In this document: piece by piece, positions 9,068 to 18,877 of the stretch
Numbering within the stretch: the stretch's first letter is position 1
How the letters are laid out: each line of letters begins with the position of its first letter
DNA from: Myxococcota bacterium
GTDB taxonomy: Bacteria > Myxococcota_C > UBA6777
Assembly (NCBI GenBank): GCA_963169055.1
Contig: CAUJFU010000382.1
Span: 1-39,180, forward strand
Reading direction: 5' to 3'
DNA: 39,180 nt
Made by a program: the position numbers and the translations under genes
The notes under the pieces: model-generated
The model's database searches: none
Told to the model about the DNA's origin: nothing
Seen by the model: the letters and a program-made list of their open reading frames with translations, nothing else

Positions 9068-12000
9068 ATGGGTTTGCAGCGAGAGATATCACGTTGGTGG
9101 GAGATCCTCCAACGCCGAAAGCAGCGAAGGACATCGGCAGCGCCAAAAGAAGGGGAGCCTGTGGATGTGCGTTGGGGAGGTCTGCGCTGGTGGTTCTTGC
9201 CGATATTTGTGTTGTGTGTGGGGGGTTGGGCGGCGTGGGTGTTATGGAAGACCACGGAGATGGCCGATTCACCTTATGGGATGGTGATCTTGGATGCGCC
9301 CTTGCCCTCTGCATTGCGAACACAGCCTTGGTTTGGGCAAGATCGGCGTTATTTCATCCTTCAACCGCAGACCGATCCTGCGCAGGTGGTGTTGTCGAGG
9401 CCGGGGCAAGGGGTGCGAGCCTATCGTGGGCAAGAAGGCGTGCCGCTGTTTGGAGCGCAAACACCGCTAACAGAGCTTTTTCTTCCGCCTTGTGATGCGC
9501 CGCCCGAGGCGGATGCAACGTACTTTTACACAGGCGACGGGATGATCTTGTGGGCATGCCTCCAAGATCACGAACGCATCGCGTTGTATCGCGTGGGCTG
9601 GCGTTTTTCCGAAGCGGCATGGCGCAAAGGCCGCAGCCTCGGATACAGCGCAGACAATGCGATCGTGATGGGGGGGGCGATGCTGCCCTTGCACAGCGCG
9701 ACCTTGCGCCTTCAAGGAAATGAGATGCGCCTCCGCCCCGAAGGGACGTGCCTATCGCTTCCTCCACACACAGCGCCCTCCGAAGATACCCTCACTCCGC
9801 AAGATCCCCCCAAAGATGCCGAGGAAACCGCCACACAAGCCACCGTCGAAGGCGCAACGCAAGAGGCAAAGCCATGCGACAAAAGCGCCCGAACGATCGC
9901 GGCAGGGATGTTGTTTCGTTTGCATAGTCCGAGGTTTCCGCATCGTGCGGTGACGTTCCGATGGCAGCGCGCCTTGCAACCGAATGAAGGGATCGATCTG
10001 TGGCTTCATCCTGCGCTTGGTGAAGGAACAAGCATCCGTGTCCTTTCGATCGAAGGGCTACGATTGGCCCGTCAGCGGGGCTTTTTGGTGGGACGAGCAG
10101 ATCTATACTTTCGGGATATCTTGCCTGACGCGACGCGCACCCGCGACTTGGAAGAAGTCGTACATCGGATGGTTCTGTCAGGCGCATTGCATTATCTCGA
10201 AGGCGATGACTTGCGAAAACGCCTAGAACATCCGCCCTTTGCACCTGCACCCTTGGATACTTGGCTTGCGGGTGCGCTCCAAGATCAACAACGGCGGTTG
10301 TTTTCCCCGCTGCAAGAAGATCCCTTTCTCCGCAATCGCCTTGCGATGGTCAACCAAGCTCTTGCACGAGGGGATAAGACTCGCGCACGCGCCTTGTTTC
10401 GTCTCCAGCGCCGCAACGATACACAAAAAAGCGAACTGTTGGGCCTTGGCATCGGGAGCATCATGCTCCAATCTCCGCGCCGCAACCTGCTTTCTCCACG
10501 ACAACAACGGCGCTCCACACAGCCCGATCTTCGGCTGCAAACCACGCTCACCGCCCGCCGTACTCCACGCCCTTTTTTGATCGAAGTCCTCCCCGAACCC
10601 CTCACTTCGCCCCCGCGCATCTTGTACCTGCACAACGAACAAACCGAAGTGATCGCCTTGGATATCCTGCCCAAAGAAGCAAAAAAACGCCGTCTGTCCG
10701 AAGTGTTGGCGGTAGCAAATGGCCGCGCCCTGATCTGGCACAACGACCAATGGCTCCAAAGCCCCGACCCCTTCTTTGCCACCGCCGACGCCCTCCAAGA
10801 ACAACCCTCTACCCCTTCCACAACATCTGATCCATCGAAGCCTTCTACAACATCCGACCCATCGAAGCCTTCTACAACATCCGACCCATCGAAGCCTTCC
10901 GCCAACACTTCGACTCAACCTTCGGAAGGTTCGGAGCCTTCGAGGTTTTTGTATCGCGTCACGGGGCGTTGGTGGCAACGAGAACCCGGGCGTCAACGCA
11001 GCAGCACATGGTGGCCGCTACAGGCGATTGCGCGGCAACTGGCGGCCCCGAGCGAGGAGGAGGCATTGGCCCGCCTGATCCTCGAAGCCAACCGCGCCCA
11101 AGTGCAGACGCGCCCGCATTGTGGAAACCAGAGCGTACGCCAAGGCAAGCGTTGGGTGCATCGCCCGGGATGTTGGGAAAGTACGACGCTGTTTGCGCAA
11201 GATGCGATGTTGGTAATCCCTTGTGGAGCCTTGTTGCGGGAGGCATTGCGCAAGCAACGATGCCGCGCAGGGCAACCGACGGTGACCTTGGATCGCAGTG
11301 GACAACCGCTGTTGCCACCGATCACTTCGTACAACACGCCTTATCACGGCATCGTGATCTCGAAAACAACGGACGCATCGGGGATAGAGCGCTACTTTCT
11401 TGTGCCGCTCAAAGAAAGCCAGATCGTTCAGCGCAACCACTACGATCTTGCGGCGCAAAAGCGTTATCCGCTGCGGGATGGGGATCTTTTGTTGCTTGGC
11501 AAGCGGCAGATCCGCTTTTCTGCGCCACCGATCAGCGTTGCGTATTCGCGCTTTCAAGGCGATCGGATCGTTCCCGTGTATCCGCATGGGCCGTTGTACG
11601 GGCATGTGGTCGCAGGGAGCGTGGGTGGGCCGTACCGCAACCACCCCGCCGATCTGCGCACACAGATCCCTCCGCCCCCAACCGCATCAGCAAACGGCGC
11701 GCTTGTTCACGATGGGCCGCGCAAGATCGCACTCACCCTCGATCCTGATCTGCAACAGATCGCTTTTCGCGTGGGGCTACAGCATTTTTCTCGCCTTGAT
11801 TCCGCCGCCTTTCAACAGCGTTTTCGCCGCCGTTTTTTCCGCAATCCTGACAAGCCCCACGCAGGGGCGATCTTGTTGCTTGAACGCAAACAAGGGCAAG
11901 TCCTGACCGCCTTAACTTTTCCAGCCCTCGACCCCAATCCCCCCGCCCAAACCGAGGCACTCCAAGATCAAAGCGAACGGGCCATCCGCTATTTTTACGG

Positions 12001-13708
12001 CCAGATCCTTGATGCGCACGATCTGACGCGGCCCTTGCTTGCCTACCGACAAGGTGCGCTACCGCCCGATCCACCGTCCGCAGCGAGGCGCACCCAAAAG
12101 CCTCCCCTGATCCCTTCGCTGCTAGAGGCCCTTGCATGGGAGAGAGAAGAAGAGCAGCGTGGGATCCGCCCGATGGATCGGAGTGGTTGGTTGACAGAAC
12201 GTGCGATCTACGGATCTCTGACGCCGGGATCGACAGCCAAGATCGTGACGGCTTCGGCGTACGCTCGTTTTCTTCGTCAACAAGGACGCCCTGTTCGCTT
12301 TCCAAAGCACCAATGCGCGGGCGGGATGATGTTTCAATTGCAACGCCGCATCGGGGATAAGCAAACAGCATGGAGAGATTCACCGATCCACTTTCGCTGC
12401 CACAAGCGCGGCGGGCATGGGCATATCGATCTACAAACCGCGCTGGCGGTCTCTTGCAACGTCTACTTCGCCAAGCTTGCGTTGGCGATGGTTGGGATCC
12501 CTGAGAAGCAACTGGATCGGCCCGCTGCTTCGGTGCGTTGGCATGCAAGCCAAAACAGCGGAACGGGCCGTTATGAGGTCTTTCGCTTTCCTGCCGATAG
12601 CATCGCGCAACACGTTGATGATCCCAAGCACCACGCTCTTTGGGAAACCGCCGCAATGTTCGGCTTCTCGATGCGCTACACCTACCAACACGCTCCCAAA
12701 CAGATCAGCCATTACACCGATCTGCTCTACACCCCTCGCCACGGGCCTTGGAAACGCCCTCCCACCGATCTCAAACCCGCGCAGCAACAGCAGATCGCAC
12801 AACAGCTTTTGCACGAACGGATCGTCCAACAACATCCGCTCGGACACTTCGGCATCGGACGCAGCTTTGCCTTCGCTGCGGCCTATCCGGCTTGGCAACA
12901 ATGGAGCCGACAAGCCCGCGAACCCCGCTATCAAAAGAAAACTTCGCCGCAAGCCACCTTTGGCTCGTTTGCGGCTTCTTTGCGTGGGATGGCCTACGTC
13001 GGTTTCGGCCAGAACTTAACGATATCCCCGTTGGTGATCACCCAAAGTCTCGCTGCGGTCGCCAACGGCGGCTGGCTCCCTGCCCCCCAGATCTGGCTTG
13101 GCGATTGGCAACACAACACACCTCCCCCCCAACCTCAAGCCCGCAAACCCACCGACCCTGTTCGTGTGCTTTCCGCCCCCGATGCTGCGGTGCTACGCGA
13201 AGCCCTTGCTGCTGTGACGGCTCGTGGTACAGCCGCACAGCCGTTTGCCCGCCTCAATCGACGATGCCTCGCAGCTTATGGCCTCCGTATCATCGGCAAA
13301 ACCGGAACCGCCGAAGCCCTCAGCGCTCGCGCTCGCAAACATCTGCTTCAACAAGTCATCGCCACCCGCCACACCCACAAAGGCTCCCACGCTGCCTTCC
13401 TCAAAGACACAGGCTGCCACCAACGCTCCTCATGGCGCTACAACTACCCCGATGAAGCCGTCGCAGACTCTCTCTTCGTCGGTGCCTTCGTCCCCACCGA
13501 AGCCCCCGCCACCCAAGCCCTGCCCTCCCCCCTGCCTTTTCCGCTCCAAGATCTCACCTTTGCCTTTGTCGTTAAACACGGCTACCACCCCGAAGGCGCT
13601 CCCTGCCGCAAAACAGGCCAAGATATCGACCGCTCCGAAGCACGCTACCTCGCTTATGATACTGTGCTCGCCATCCTCCAAAGCCTCGGTCTTTGCTTGA
13701 CAATGTGA
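9068..13708 (+). CDS. Giant penicillin-binding protein (membrane-anchored transpeptidase)
   Basis: 1546 aa. A basic N-terminus and one membrane segment (about residues 37-57) place the rest outside the inner membrane. The last 500 residues form a penicillin-binding transpeptidase domain with all three active-site motifs: STAK (Ser1055, Lys1058) in LTPGSTAKIV, SCN (Ser1129) in AVSCNVYFAKLAL, and KTG (1411-1413) in IGKTGTAEA. It should cross-link peptidoglycan stems like PbpA/FtsI-type class B enzymes. No glycosyltransferase domain was recognised. The ~1000-residue N-terminal part is unusual. Near residues 720-815 the end (YPLRDGDLLLLGKRQIRF) resembles the last strands of an FHA domain, which is only a guess. 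A low-complexity TTSDPSKPS linker lies at about 583-610. Start: GGAGGG (9057-9062) five bases before the ATG. Confidence 0.85.
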   Translation: MGLQREISRWWEILQRRKQRRTSAAPKEGEPVDVRWGGLRWWFLPIFVLCVGGWAAWVLWKTTEMADSPYGMVILDAPLPSALRTQPWFGQDRRYFILQPQTDPAQVVLSRPGQGVRAYRGQEGVPLFGAQTPLTELFLPPCDAPPEADATYFYTGDGMILWACLQDHERIALYRVGWRFSEAAWRKGRSLGYSADNAIVMGGAMLPLHSATLRLQGNEMRLRPEGTCLSLPPHTAPSEDTLTPQDPPKDAEETATQATVEGATQEAKPCDKSARTIAAGMLFRLHSPRFPHRAVTFRWQRALQPNEGIDLWLHPALGEGTSIRVLSIEGLRLARQRGFLVGRADLYFRDILPDATRTRDLEEVVHRMVLSGALHYLEGDDLRKRLEHPPFAPAPLDTWLAGALQDQQRRLFSPLQEDPFLRNRLAMVNQALARGDKTRARALFRLQRRNDTQKSELLGLGIGSIMLQSPRRNLLSPRQQRRSTQPDLRLQTTLTARRTPRPFLIEVLPEPLTSPPRILYLHNEQTEVIALDILPKEAKKRRLSEVLAVANGRALIWHNDQWLQSPDPFFATADALQEQPSTPSTTSDPSKPSTTSDPSKPSTTSDPSKPSANTSTQPSEGSEPSRFLYRVTGRWWQREPGRQRSSTWWPLQAIARQLAAPSEEEALARLILEANRAQVQTRPHCGNQSVRQGKRWVHRPGCWESTTLFAQDAMLVIPCGALLREALRKQRCRAGQPTVTLDRSGQPLLPPITSYNTPYHGIVISKTTDASGIERYFLVPLKESQIVQRNHYDLAAQKRYPLRDGDLLLLGKRQIRFSAPPISVAYSRFQGDRIVPVYPHGPLYGHVVAGSVGGPYRNHPADLRTQIPPPPTASANGALVHDGPRKIALTLDPDLQQIAFRVGLQHFSRLDSAAFQQRFRRRFFRNPDKPHAGAILLLERKQGQVLTALTFPALDPNPPAQTEALQDQSERAIRYFYGQILDAHDLTRPLLAYRQGALPPDPPSAARRTQKPPLIPSLLEALAWEREEEQRGIRPMDRSGWLTERAIYGSLTPGSTAKIVTASAYARFLRQQGRPVRFPKHQCAGGMMFQLQRRIGDKQTAWRDSPIHFRCHKRGGHGHIDLQTALAVSCNVYFAKLALAMVGIPEKQLDRPAASVRWHASQNSGTGRYEVFRFPADSIAQHVDDPKHHALWETAAMFGFSMRYTYQHAPKQISHYTDLLYTPRHGPWKRPPTDLKPAQQQQIAQQLLHERIVQQHPLGHFGIGRSFAFAAAYPAWQQWSRQAREPRYQKKTSPQATFGSFAASLRGMAYVGFGQNLTISPLVITQSLAAVANGGWLPAPQIWLGDWQHNTPPPQPQARKPTDPVRVLSAPDAAVLREALAAVTARGTAAQPFARLNRRCLAAYGLRIIGKTGTAEALSARARKHLLQQVIATRHTHKGSHAAFLKDTGCHQRSSWRYNYPDEAVADSLFVGAFVPTEAPATQALPSPLPFPLQDLTFAFVVKHGYHPEGAPCRKTGQDIDRSEARYLAYDTVLAILQSLGLCLTM
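10816..10896 (+). repeat. Three 27-bp tandem repeats inside the transpeptidase gene
   Basis: Three consecutive 27-base units start at 10816, 10843 and 10870. Units 2 and 3 are identical; unit 1 differs at a few bases. Each encodes nine residues of an S/T/P/K linker (core TTSDPSKPS). A multiple of three keeps frame, so copy number can vary without breaking the protein. Confidence 0.85.
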
Positions 13709-13768
13709 TCTCCGACAGAATCAGCGATCTCCGAAAGAAGTGTACACAAAGGGTAGGTGCGATCCGCT

Positions 13769-13880
13769 GTAGACGCCCTGTGGTTGGGCATCCCCCTGTG
13801 GCTGTCGCTGGACTGGGCCGATCGGGATCGTTGGGAAGCATGGGGTAGACGCCCTGTGGTTGGGCATCCCCCTGTGGCTG
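13769..13880 (+). repeat. Two identical 36-bp direct repeats between convergent genes
   Basis: The segment 13769-13804 (starting GTAGACGCCC, ending CTGTGGCTG) recurs exactly at 13845-13880, separated by 40 bases. It occupies the 213-base gap between the transpeptidase stop (13708) and the WD40 gene stop (13922). No ORF or intrinsic terminator was found in that gap. Two shared 11-base-scale blocks (TGGG[A]CATCCCC and CCTGTGGCTGT) also occur on the minus strand at the right edge of the window, around 39105-39160. Confidence 0.85.
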
Positions 13881-13921
13881 CCCCTACGTTTTTCGATCGC
13901 ACAGAGATCGTATGAGCGATC

Positions 13922-16900
13922 CTAGCGGCACTCCCAATGGATCACGCGACCGTCGCCTCCACCGGAGTAGAGGGACTTTCCATCAGGACTCCACACTAGC
14001 GCGTTCACACCCTCGGTGTGCCCGCCTTGATTTTTTCCGAGGACTGTCGGTGGGTCGATCGAAGAGACTTTCCAGATGCGGATATCTTTGTCATCGCCGC
14101 CCGAAGCAAGGAGATGACCTTCGGGATGGAAGGCGAGACTGCGGATGATCGAGGTATGACTGACTCCTGCTCCAACAGGAAGGGTTCGCAGATAGGTGAA
14201 GTTGTTGCGTACGTCCCAGATCTTGATGGTGTGGGTTGTTAGATCAGTTCCAGCGGTCGCGAGCCAACTTCCGTCGCGACTCCACGCGACCGCATTCACC
14301 ACGCCATTGTGGGGCTTGCCGTTGCCATTTTCATTGAGGGAGATGGTCGGTAAGGCGAAATTTCCGATATCTCCGATGCGGATGGAGCCGTCATCACTAA
14401 CAGACGCAAAATTGTGCCCGTCGGGAGAAAAGGCCAATCCGTTGACGGCACTTTTGTGATCCTTCCATTCATGATCGCGACGCCAATCTTGGGTTGTAAA
14501 ATAATTCCACGCTTTGATCACCCCCGAAGTATCCGCCGACAAAAGATGAGGAAGCCCCAAATGCGGACTCCACGCAACGGAGGTGATCGGGGATACATGG
14601 GAGTTGATCGTTGAGGAACCTTGTTGCTTGCTAAATTGGGCGTTTTGAAGAGAGCCGACCTGAGAAGTGGTGGTCCCGTAGAGGAGCAAAAGTGAACCGT
14701 TATTTTTGGGGGACGGTTGAAGGCCGAGGTAGACAGAAAAGGCGGATAGGTCAGAACGAGAAGTGATCGAGGAGTTGACGGATGCGAGATCTTGAGGGGG
14801 ACCAGCGCGATGGAGTGCGCCGTTGGCAGTCCACCAGACGAGGAAATCTTGGTTGGCGGTCATACCTAAGCCTTTGACGGGGTTGGCGTTGGTGTAGAGG
14901 GCATTTTGGGATTTGAGAGCAAATTGATCGCAGTGGTTGGGGCAAGAAAAGTAGAGGTAAGAGGGGTTCCCTTGGCTGGCTGTGATCAATTCATCTTTGG
15001 TGGGATTCCATGCAAAGTGCCAAAACGCATAGGCATCGGAATAAAGGATCGAGACAACCTCGTAGTCCTTGGTTTCCCAGATTCTAAGGTTGACGGAAGG
15101 GAAGGCATCGATAGCCGCAAGGAGCCTACCATCGCGATTGTAGGCAAGTTGGGTGACCTTTGCGACGGCTTGGTGTCGTAAGATTTTGGGGGGATCGGTC
15201 AGTTTTCCAAGCGAGTAGATCTCGATCTGCGAAGAGTTCGGGGTTGTCGCTTCGCGGGCGATCGCGATCTCGTCTTTGGTGGGGTGAATCGCCAACGCAT
15301 GGATGGGTTTGGGGACGAGCGTGGACTGGCTTTGTTTGCCGTCGCTCATCCCCCACACACGAATACGACCGTCGACGCTTGTGGAGAGGAGCTGTCGGCT
15401 TGTGCGATCAAAAGCGAGACCGCTGATGCTTGTAGCTTTTGTTGCGACATCAAAAAGCACGAACCGTTCCACGCCCGTTTTCGCGTCCCACACGCGGATC
15501 TTGTATTCGTCAGAGGCACCACCCGCCGAAGCCAAGAGCTTCCCATCGGGCGACCACGCTAAGCGCTCGGTGCCTCCTTTGTGAGCGTAGCTTTGGTTAG
15601 TTTGCTTGAGAAAAAGCAGGGTCTGATAACTGCGCGTACTCAGCAACAAAATGCTTTCGTCTTGCATCGCAAGGGCGATCTCCTCCCCCACAGGATTCCA
15701 TGAAAGCAACGGAGTGGCTGAAATGCCCAAATTACTTAATATCGGGAAGGGGGTAGAGTTTCCGAGAAAAAAGAAGCGCAGTACACGCTTCGAATCGACC
15801 GAAGCAAACTGCAACCCATCCCAACGAAAGGCAAAACGAACGTCAACATTCGCGTCCATCGAACCAACAGAAAGAGCATCATGGCGTGTTGTTGGAATGC
15901 ACTTGCGGCACAGATCCGATCCGTCGGGTGCGTTATCGATTTTTCCGTCGCAATCGTTGTCACGGCCATCGCAGGTTCGTTCCGTGCCTTCGTACACAGC
16001 GCCGAAGCTTGGGGTTCCTGCACATCCCACAAACGTCCCACCCACGCAAGATTCGATGCTTCCTGCACAAACGCCTTGTTGTTGCGCACAAGGCCGAGTG
16101 ATCTGATCCACTTGGCCGTTGCAATCGTCATCCACACCGTTGCAGACCTCGGTTTGGGGCGTGACTTCGCCAAGGCAAGCACCCCAGACACCGTTGGTTG
16201 TGCAGGTCGCCTTGCCTACTTTACAGGGGCTGATGTTGCGGGTATTGGAAGGGCCGCTGTAGCAGTCTTTTTGTTCGCCGGGCTTGCAACAAGTTTGCCC
16301 ATCCGCGCAGGCGCACACGCTGCTTTTGCAGATCTCACCCACCGCGCAGGCGTTTCCACAAGCACCACAATGCTTGCCATCCGACACGATATCCACGCAC
16401 TTCCCCGCGCAATCGGTCTGGCCTTGGGCGCAACCACACCCGTTGTTGACCACACCATCGCAATCTTCGTCAAAGGGCGTGTTGCAATCTTCTTTTTGAG
16501 GTAGGACTTGGTTGAGGCAGGCGCTGTCCCATCGGTTGTTTTTGCAAAATTGGACGCCTGCTTTGCATCGACCGTTGGCCAAGGTGCCGACGGGTCCGGT
16601 ATAACAAGCGCGGGTGTCACCATCGGCACACAAACAGCCGTTGGACGTGTCGTCCACTTTGCCGTTGCAATCGTTGTCTTTTCCGTCGCAGACCTCGGTA
16701 GATGGCAGGCCTTGATCGCGGCAAGCCCCCCATCGATTTTGATCGGTACACGCTTGTACGCCTGCTCGGCACTCTCCCACGCCCGAGGATGCGGCATTTC
16801 CAGCAAAGCATGGTCGCTCTTTGCCTTTGTCTAGGCATTGACACGCCGCGATCCCCCCTTCGACGTTGTCGATTTGGCCGTCACAATCGTTGTCTGCGAG

Positions 16901-17248
16901 ATCACAGATCTCGGTGCTGGGGAGTTGTTCACCCAAGCAAGCGGACCACAGACCAAAGACTTCGCAGATCTGGATGCCTGCTTTGCAAGAGCCTTGGCAG
17001 GAGAAATCTCCCTTTGCGACCTCGCGTTTACAGCCTTTTTCTCCCTGATAACACGGGCGTTTTGTTCCGGGAGGGCATTGGCGCACGTTGCAAAAGCCGT
17101 CCATGCCACAATAGATGTTTGGGGCAGACCCTGCACAGTCCACGTCGGTTTCGCAGGCACGACGGATCTTTTCGATGCAGCCACTCCCCCCAAACCACGA
17201 AACCAACAGCACAAACAACAACAAACAACCCATCCATCGACGATACAT
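13922..17248 (-). CDS. Large lipoprotein with MopE-type motifs and WD40 propeller repeats
   Basis: 1108 aa. The signal peptide ends in a lipobox-like GGSGC (Cys24). The start at ATG 17248 has GAGGA six bases upstream. The frame is open to 17335, but that extension would bury the signal. The first ~450 residues carry at least five DxDNDCDG-type motifs (DNDCDGQIDN, DNDCNGKVDD, DEDCDGVVNN, DDDCNGQVDQ, DNDCDGKIDN) and one CxxxCxDxxxxxxHCGxC module like those of the RCC1 lipoprotein. The rest is made of degenerate WD40 repeats (WSPDGKLLASAGG..IRVWD, FSPDGHNFASVSDDGSIRI, FHPEGHLLASGGDDKDIRIW), probably two propellers. It follows the CreC-like kinase by 99 bases on the same strand and may be its operon partner. 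It is probably surface- or periplasm-facing; the ligand is unknown. Confidence 0.85.
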   Translation of the reverse strand: MYRRWMGCLLLFVLLVSWFGGSGCIEKIRRACETDVDCAGSAPNIYCGMDGFCNVRQCPPGTKRPCYQGEKGCKREVAKGDFSCQGSCKAGIQICEVFGLWSACLGEQLPSTEICDLADNDCDGQIDNVEGGIAACQCLDKGKERPCFAGNAASSGVGECRAGVQACTDQNRWGACRDQGLPSTEVCDGKDNDCNGKVDDTSNGCLCADGDTRACYTGPVGTLANGRCKAGVQFCKNNRWDSACLNQVLPQKEDCNTPFDEDCDGVVNNGCGCAQGQTDCAGKCVDIVSDGKHCGACGNACAVGEICKSSVCACADGQTCCKPGEQKDCYSGPSNTRNISPCKVGKATCTTNGVWGACLGEVTPQTEVCNGVDDDCNGQVDQITRPCAQQQGVCAGSIESCVGGTFVGCAGTPSFGAVYEGTERTCDGRDNDCDGKIDNAPDGSDLCRKCIPTTRHDALSVGSMDANVDVRFAFRWDGLQFASVDSKRVLRFFFLGNSTPFPILSNLGISATPLLSWNPVGEEIALAMQDESILLLSTRSYQTLLFLKQTNQSYAHKGGTERLAWSPDGKLLASAGGASDEYKIRVWDAKTGVERFVLFDVATKATSISGLAFDRTSRQLLSTSVDGRIRVWGMSDGKQSQSTLVPKPIHALAIHPTKDEIAIAREATTPNSSQIEIYSLGKLTDPPKILRHQAVAKVTQLAYNRDGRLLAAIDAFPSVNLRIWETKDYEVVSILYSDAYAFWHFAWNPTKDELITASQGNPSYLYFSCPNHCDQFALKSQNALYTNANPVKGLGMTANQDFLVWWTANGALHRAGPPQDLASVNSSITSRSDLSAFSVYLGLQPSPKNNGSLLLLYGTTTSQVGSLQNAQFSKQQGSSTINSHVSPITSVAWSPHLGLPHLLSADTSGVIKAWNYFTTQDWRRDHEWKDHKSAVNGLAFSPDGHNFASVSDDGSIRIGDIGNFALPTISLNENGNGKPHNGVVNAVAWSRDGSWLATAGTDLTTHTIKIWDVRNNFTYLRTLPVGAGVSHTSIIRSLAFHPEGHLLASGGDDKDIRIWKVSSIDPPTVLGKNQGGHTEGVNALVWSPDGKSLYSGGGDGRVIHWECR

Positions 17249-17347
17249 GATCCGTCCTCGACCTTCTCGCAACAACAAGTCGCACGATATTTTTGACAAC
17301 CGCCACAAGATAGAAAAAGGCAAAGCGACCCGCAAGAGGGAGGGGGG

Positions 17348-18820
17348 TTATCGCGAGACGCGGGTGATGCGCAACCACAACGTCGCATGTGCGCCCCCTT
17401 CAGGGCGGTTGCTTAGCGCAAAATCCCCTCCATGCAAGAAGCTGACTTGTCGGACAAAAGGCAGTCCAAGGCCCGTACCTTTTTTGCCTGTGTCGGGATG
17501 TTCGAGGGAGTAAAAGCGATCCATCACGCGGGGCAACGCATACTCGGGGATGCCGGGGCCTGTGTCCGTCACATGGAAGGCGACTTGCCCATCAGGCGAG
17601 GGTTCGGCGGAGAGATGGATGGTGCCGTGGGCAGGTGTAAAGTGCAACGCATTTTGGACGAGGTTGGCGAGGGCTTGGGCGATCAAGAAACGGTCCCCAA
17701 AGATCGGGGTGGGCGCGTCTTTGTGGATCGTGCGCTCCAGCGTGATGCAACGCTTTTGAGCTTGCGGCAAGAAGCGTTCGGATATCTCCGCAAAAAGCCC
17801 TTCGAGGTCGATGGGTTCGTCTTTTTCGAGAGAGTCACGTTGTTCGAGAGCAACGAGATCCAAGAGGCGTTGGACGATATCGTGTAGGCGTCGCGTTTGA
17901 TCGCTGATGTTGTTGAGAAAGTGGCGGCGCATCTCTGCGGGCATTTCTTCGTCTTCGAGAAGTTCTGCGGCCCCTTGTATCGCGGAAATCGGTGACTTGA
18001 GTTCGTGCGTGAGTTGGGTGACGAAGCGTTCGAGGTCTTGGCGTTCGATCAGGGCATTTTTCATCTCGACGAAGGCTTGGGTCAATTCGCCGATCTCGTC
18101 ATGCCCAACAGGGGGAGGCTCGACGCGACGGCCTTTGGTGATATCGCGAGCGTATTGAGTGAGCCGAAAGATCGGAAACAACATCGCTTGGGTCAGCAGC
18201 CATGTAGACAAAAAGACGATCACCCCACCGATCAACACTCCCCGAAACACCTTGGTTTGCGCACGTCGCGCCCATCCCACCAACGAGCTTTTGGAACGGC
18301 ACACCGTCAAGGCCCCAAAGATCCGATCTTCGCGCATCAACGGAAAAGCCACAAACATCGCGTCCACCTGCCGCCCTTGTTCATCCACAAAATAGCTCGA
18401 CGAGCGCGCTCCGTACTGGCCACGCAACGCACGAAACACATCATTCCAACGGCTGTAGTCCTTTCCCACTTCCGAAGGCAGCGTCGAATCGTAGCGCACA
18501 ACGCCCTTGGTATCCGTCAAATAAACCCGTGTATCTAGCTGTTTCTTTTCCCATTCGTAGATCCGCGCACGCAACGCCCCTTGACGCAAACGCTCGATCA
18601 CTCCGGCAAGATCGCTGCCGTGGAAACCTTCGGGGCCTTTGCTCTTGGGGATATCGCGCTCCACGATCCGCGCCAAGGTATAAGCATGCTCCACCATCCC
18701 ATCTTCCATGATCCGCAAAAATTGTGGGCGGATATTCTCAAACAGCCAATCATAGGCCGCATAACCACCCCCCAAGCACAGCAACATCAACCCCAACAAC
18801 ACCTTGATCCGCAACCCCAT
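17348..18820 (-). CDS. creC: CreC-like sensor histidine kinase
   Basis: 490 aa from ATG 18820, which has GGGGAG eight bases upstream. A GTG at 18868 would add 16 residues but has no site. Order: membrane segment (about 6-26), a periplasmic sensor region with YLTDTKGVVRYDS and GKDYSRWNDVFRALRGQYGARSS, a second membrane segment (about 192-214), HAMP, HisKA with THELKSPISAIQGAAELL (phospho-acceptor His272), and HATPase with LVQNALHFTP, DTGPGIPEYAL and GTGLGLPFV. The sensor region and the catalytic core closely match E. coli CreC (DYSRWNDVWLTLRGQYGARS). Partner: the regulator encoded just upstream, with 57 bases between. No creD-like membrane protein gene is next to it. Confidence 0.9.
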   Translation of the reverse strand: MGLRIKVLLGLMLLCLGGGYAAYDWLFENIRPQFLRIMEDGMVEHAYTLARIVERDIPKSKGPEGFHGSDLAGVIERLRQGALRARIYEWEKKQLDTRVYLTDTKGVVRYDSTLPSEVGKDYSRWNDVFRALRGQYGARSSSYFVDEQGRQVDAMFVAFPLMREDRIFGALTVCRSKSSLVGWARRAQTKVFRGVLIGGVIVFLSTWLLTQAMLFPIFRLTQYARDITKGRRVEPPPVGHDEIGELTQAFVEMKNALIERQDLERFVTQLTHELKSPISAIQGAAELLEDEEMPAEMRRHFLNNISDQTRRLHDIVQRLLDLVALEQRDSLEKDEPIDLEGLFAEISERFLPQAQKRCITLERTIHKDAPTPIFGDRFLIAQALANLVQNALHFTPAHGTIHLSAEPSPDGQVAFHVTDTGPGIPEYALPRVMDRFYSLEHPDTGKKGTGLGLPFVRQVSFLHGGDFALSNRPEGGAHATLWLRITRVSR

Positions 18821-18877
18821 CCACGATTCTCCCCGTCCATCCGCACTTTTCTTGATCTGGCGTGCCACACATCCAGA

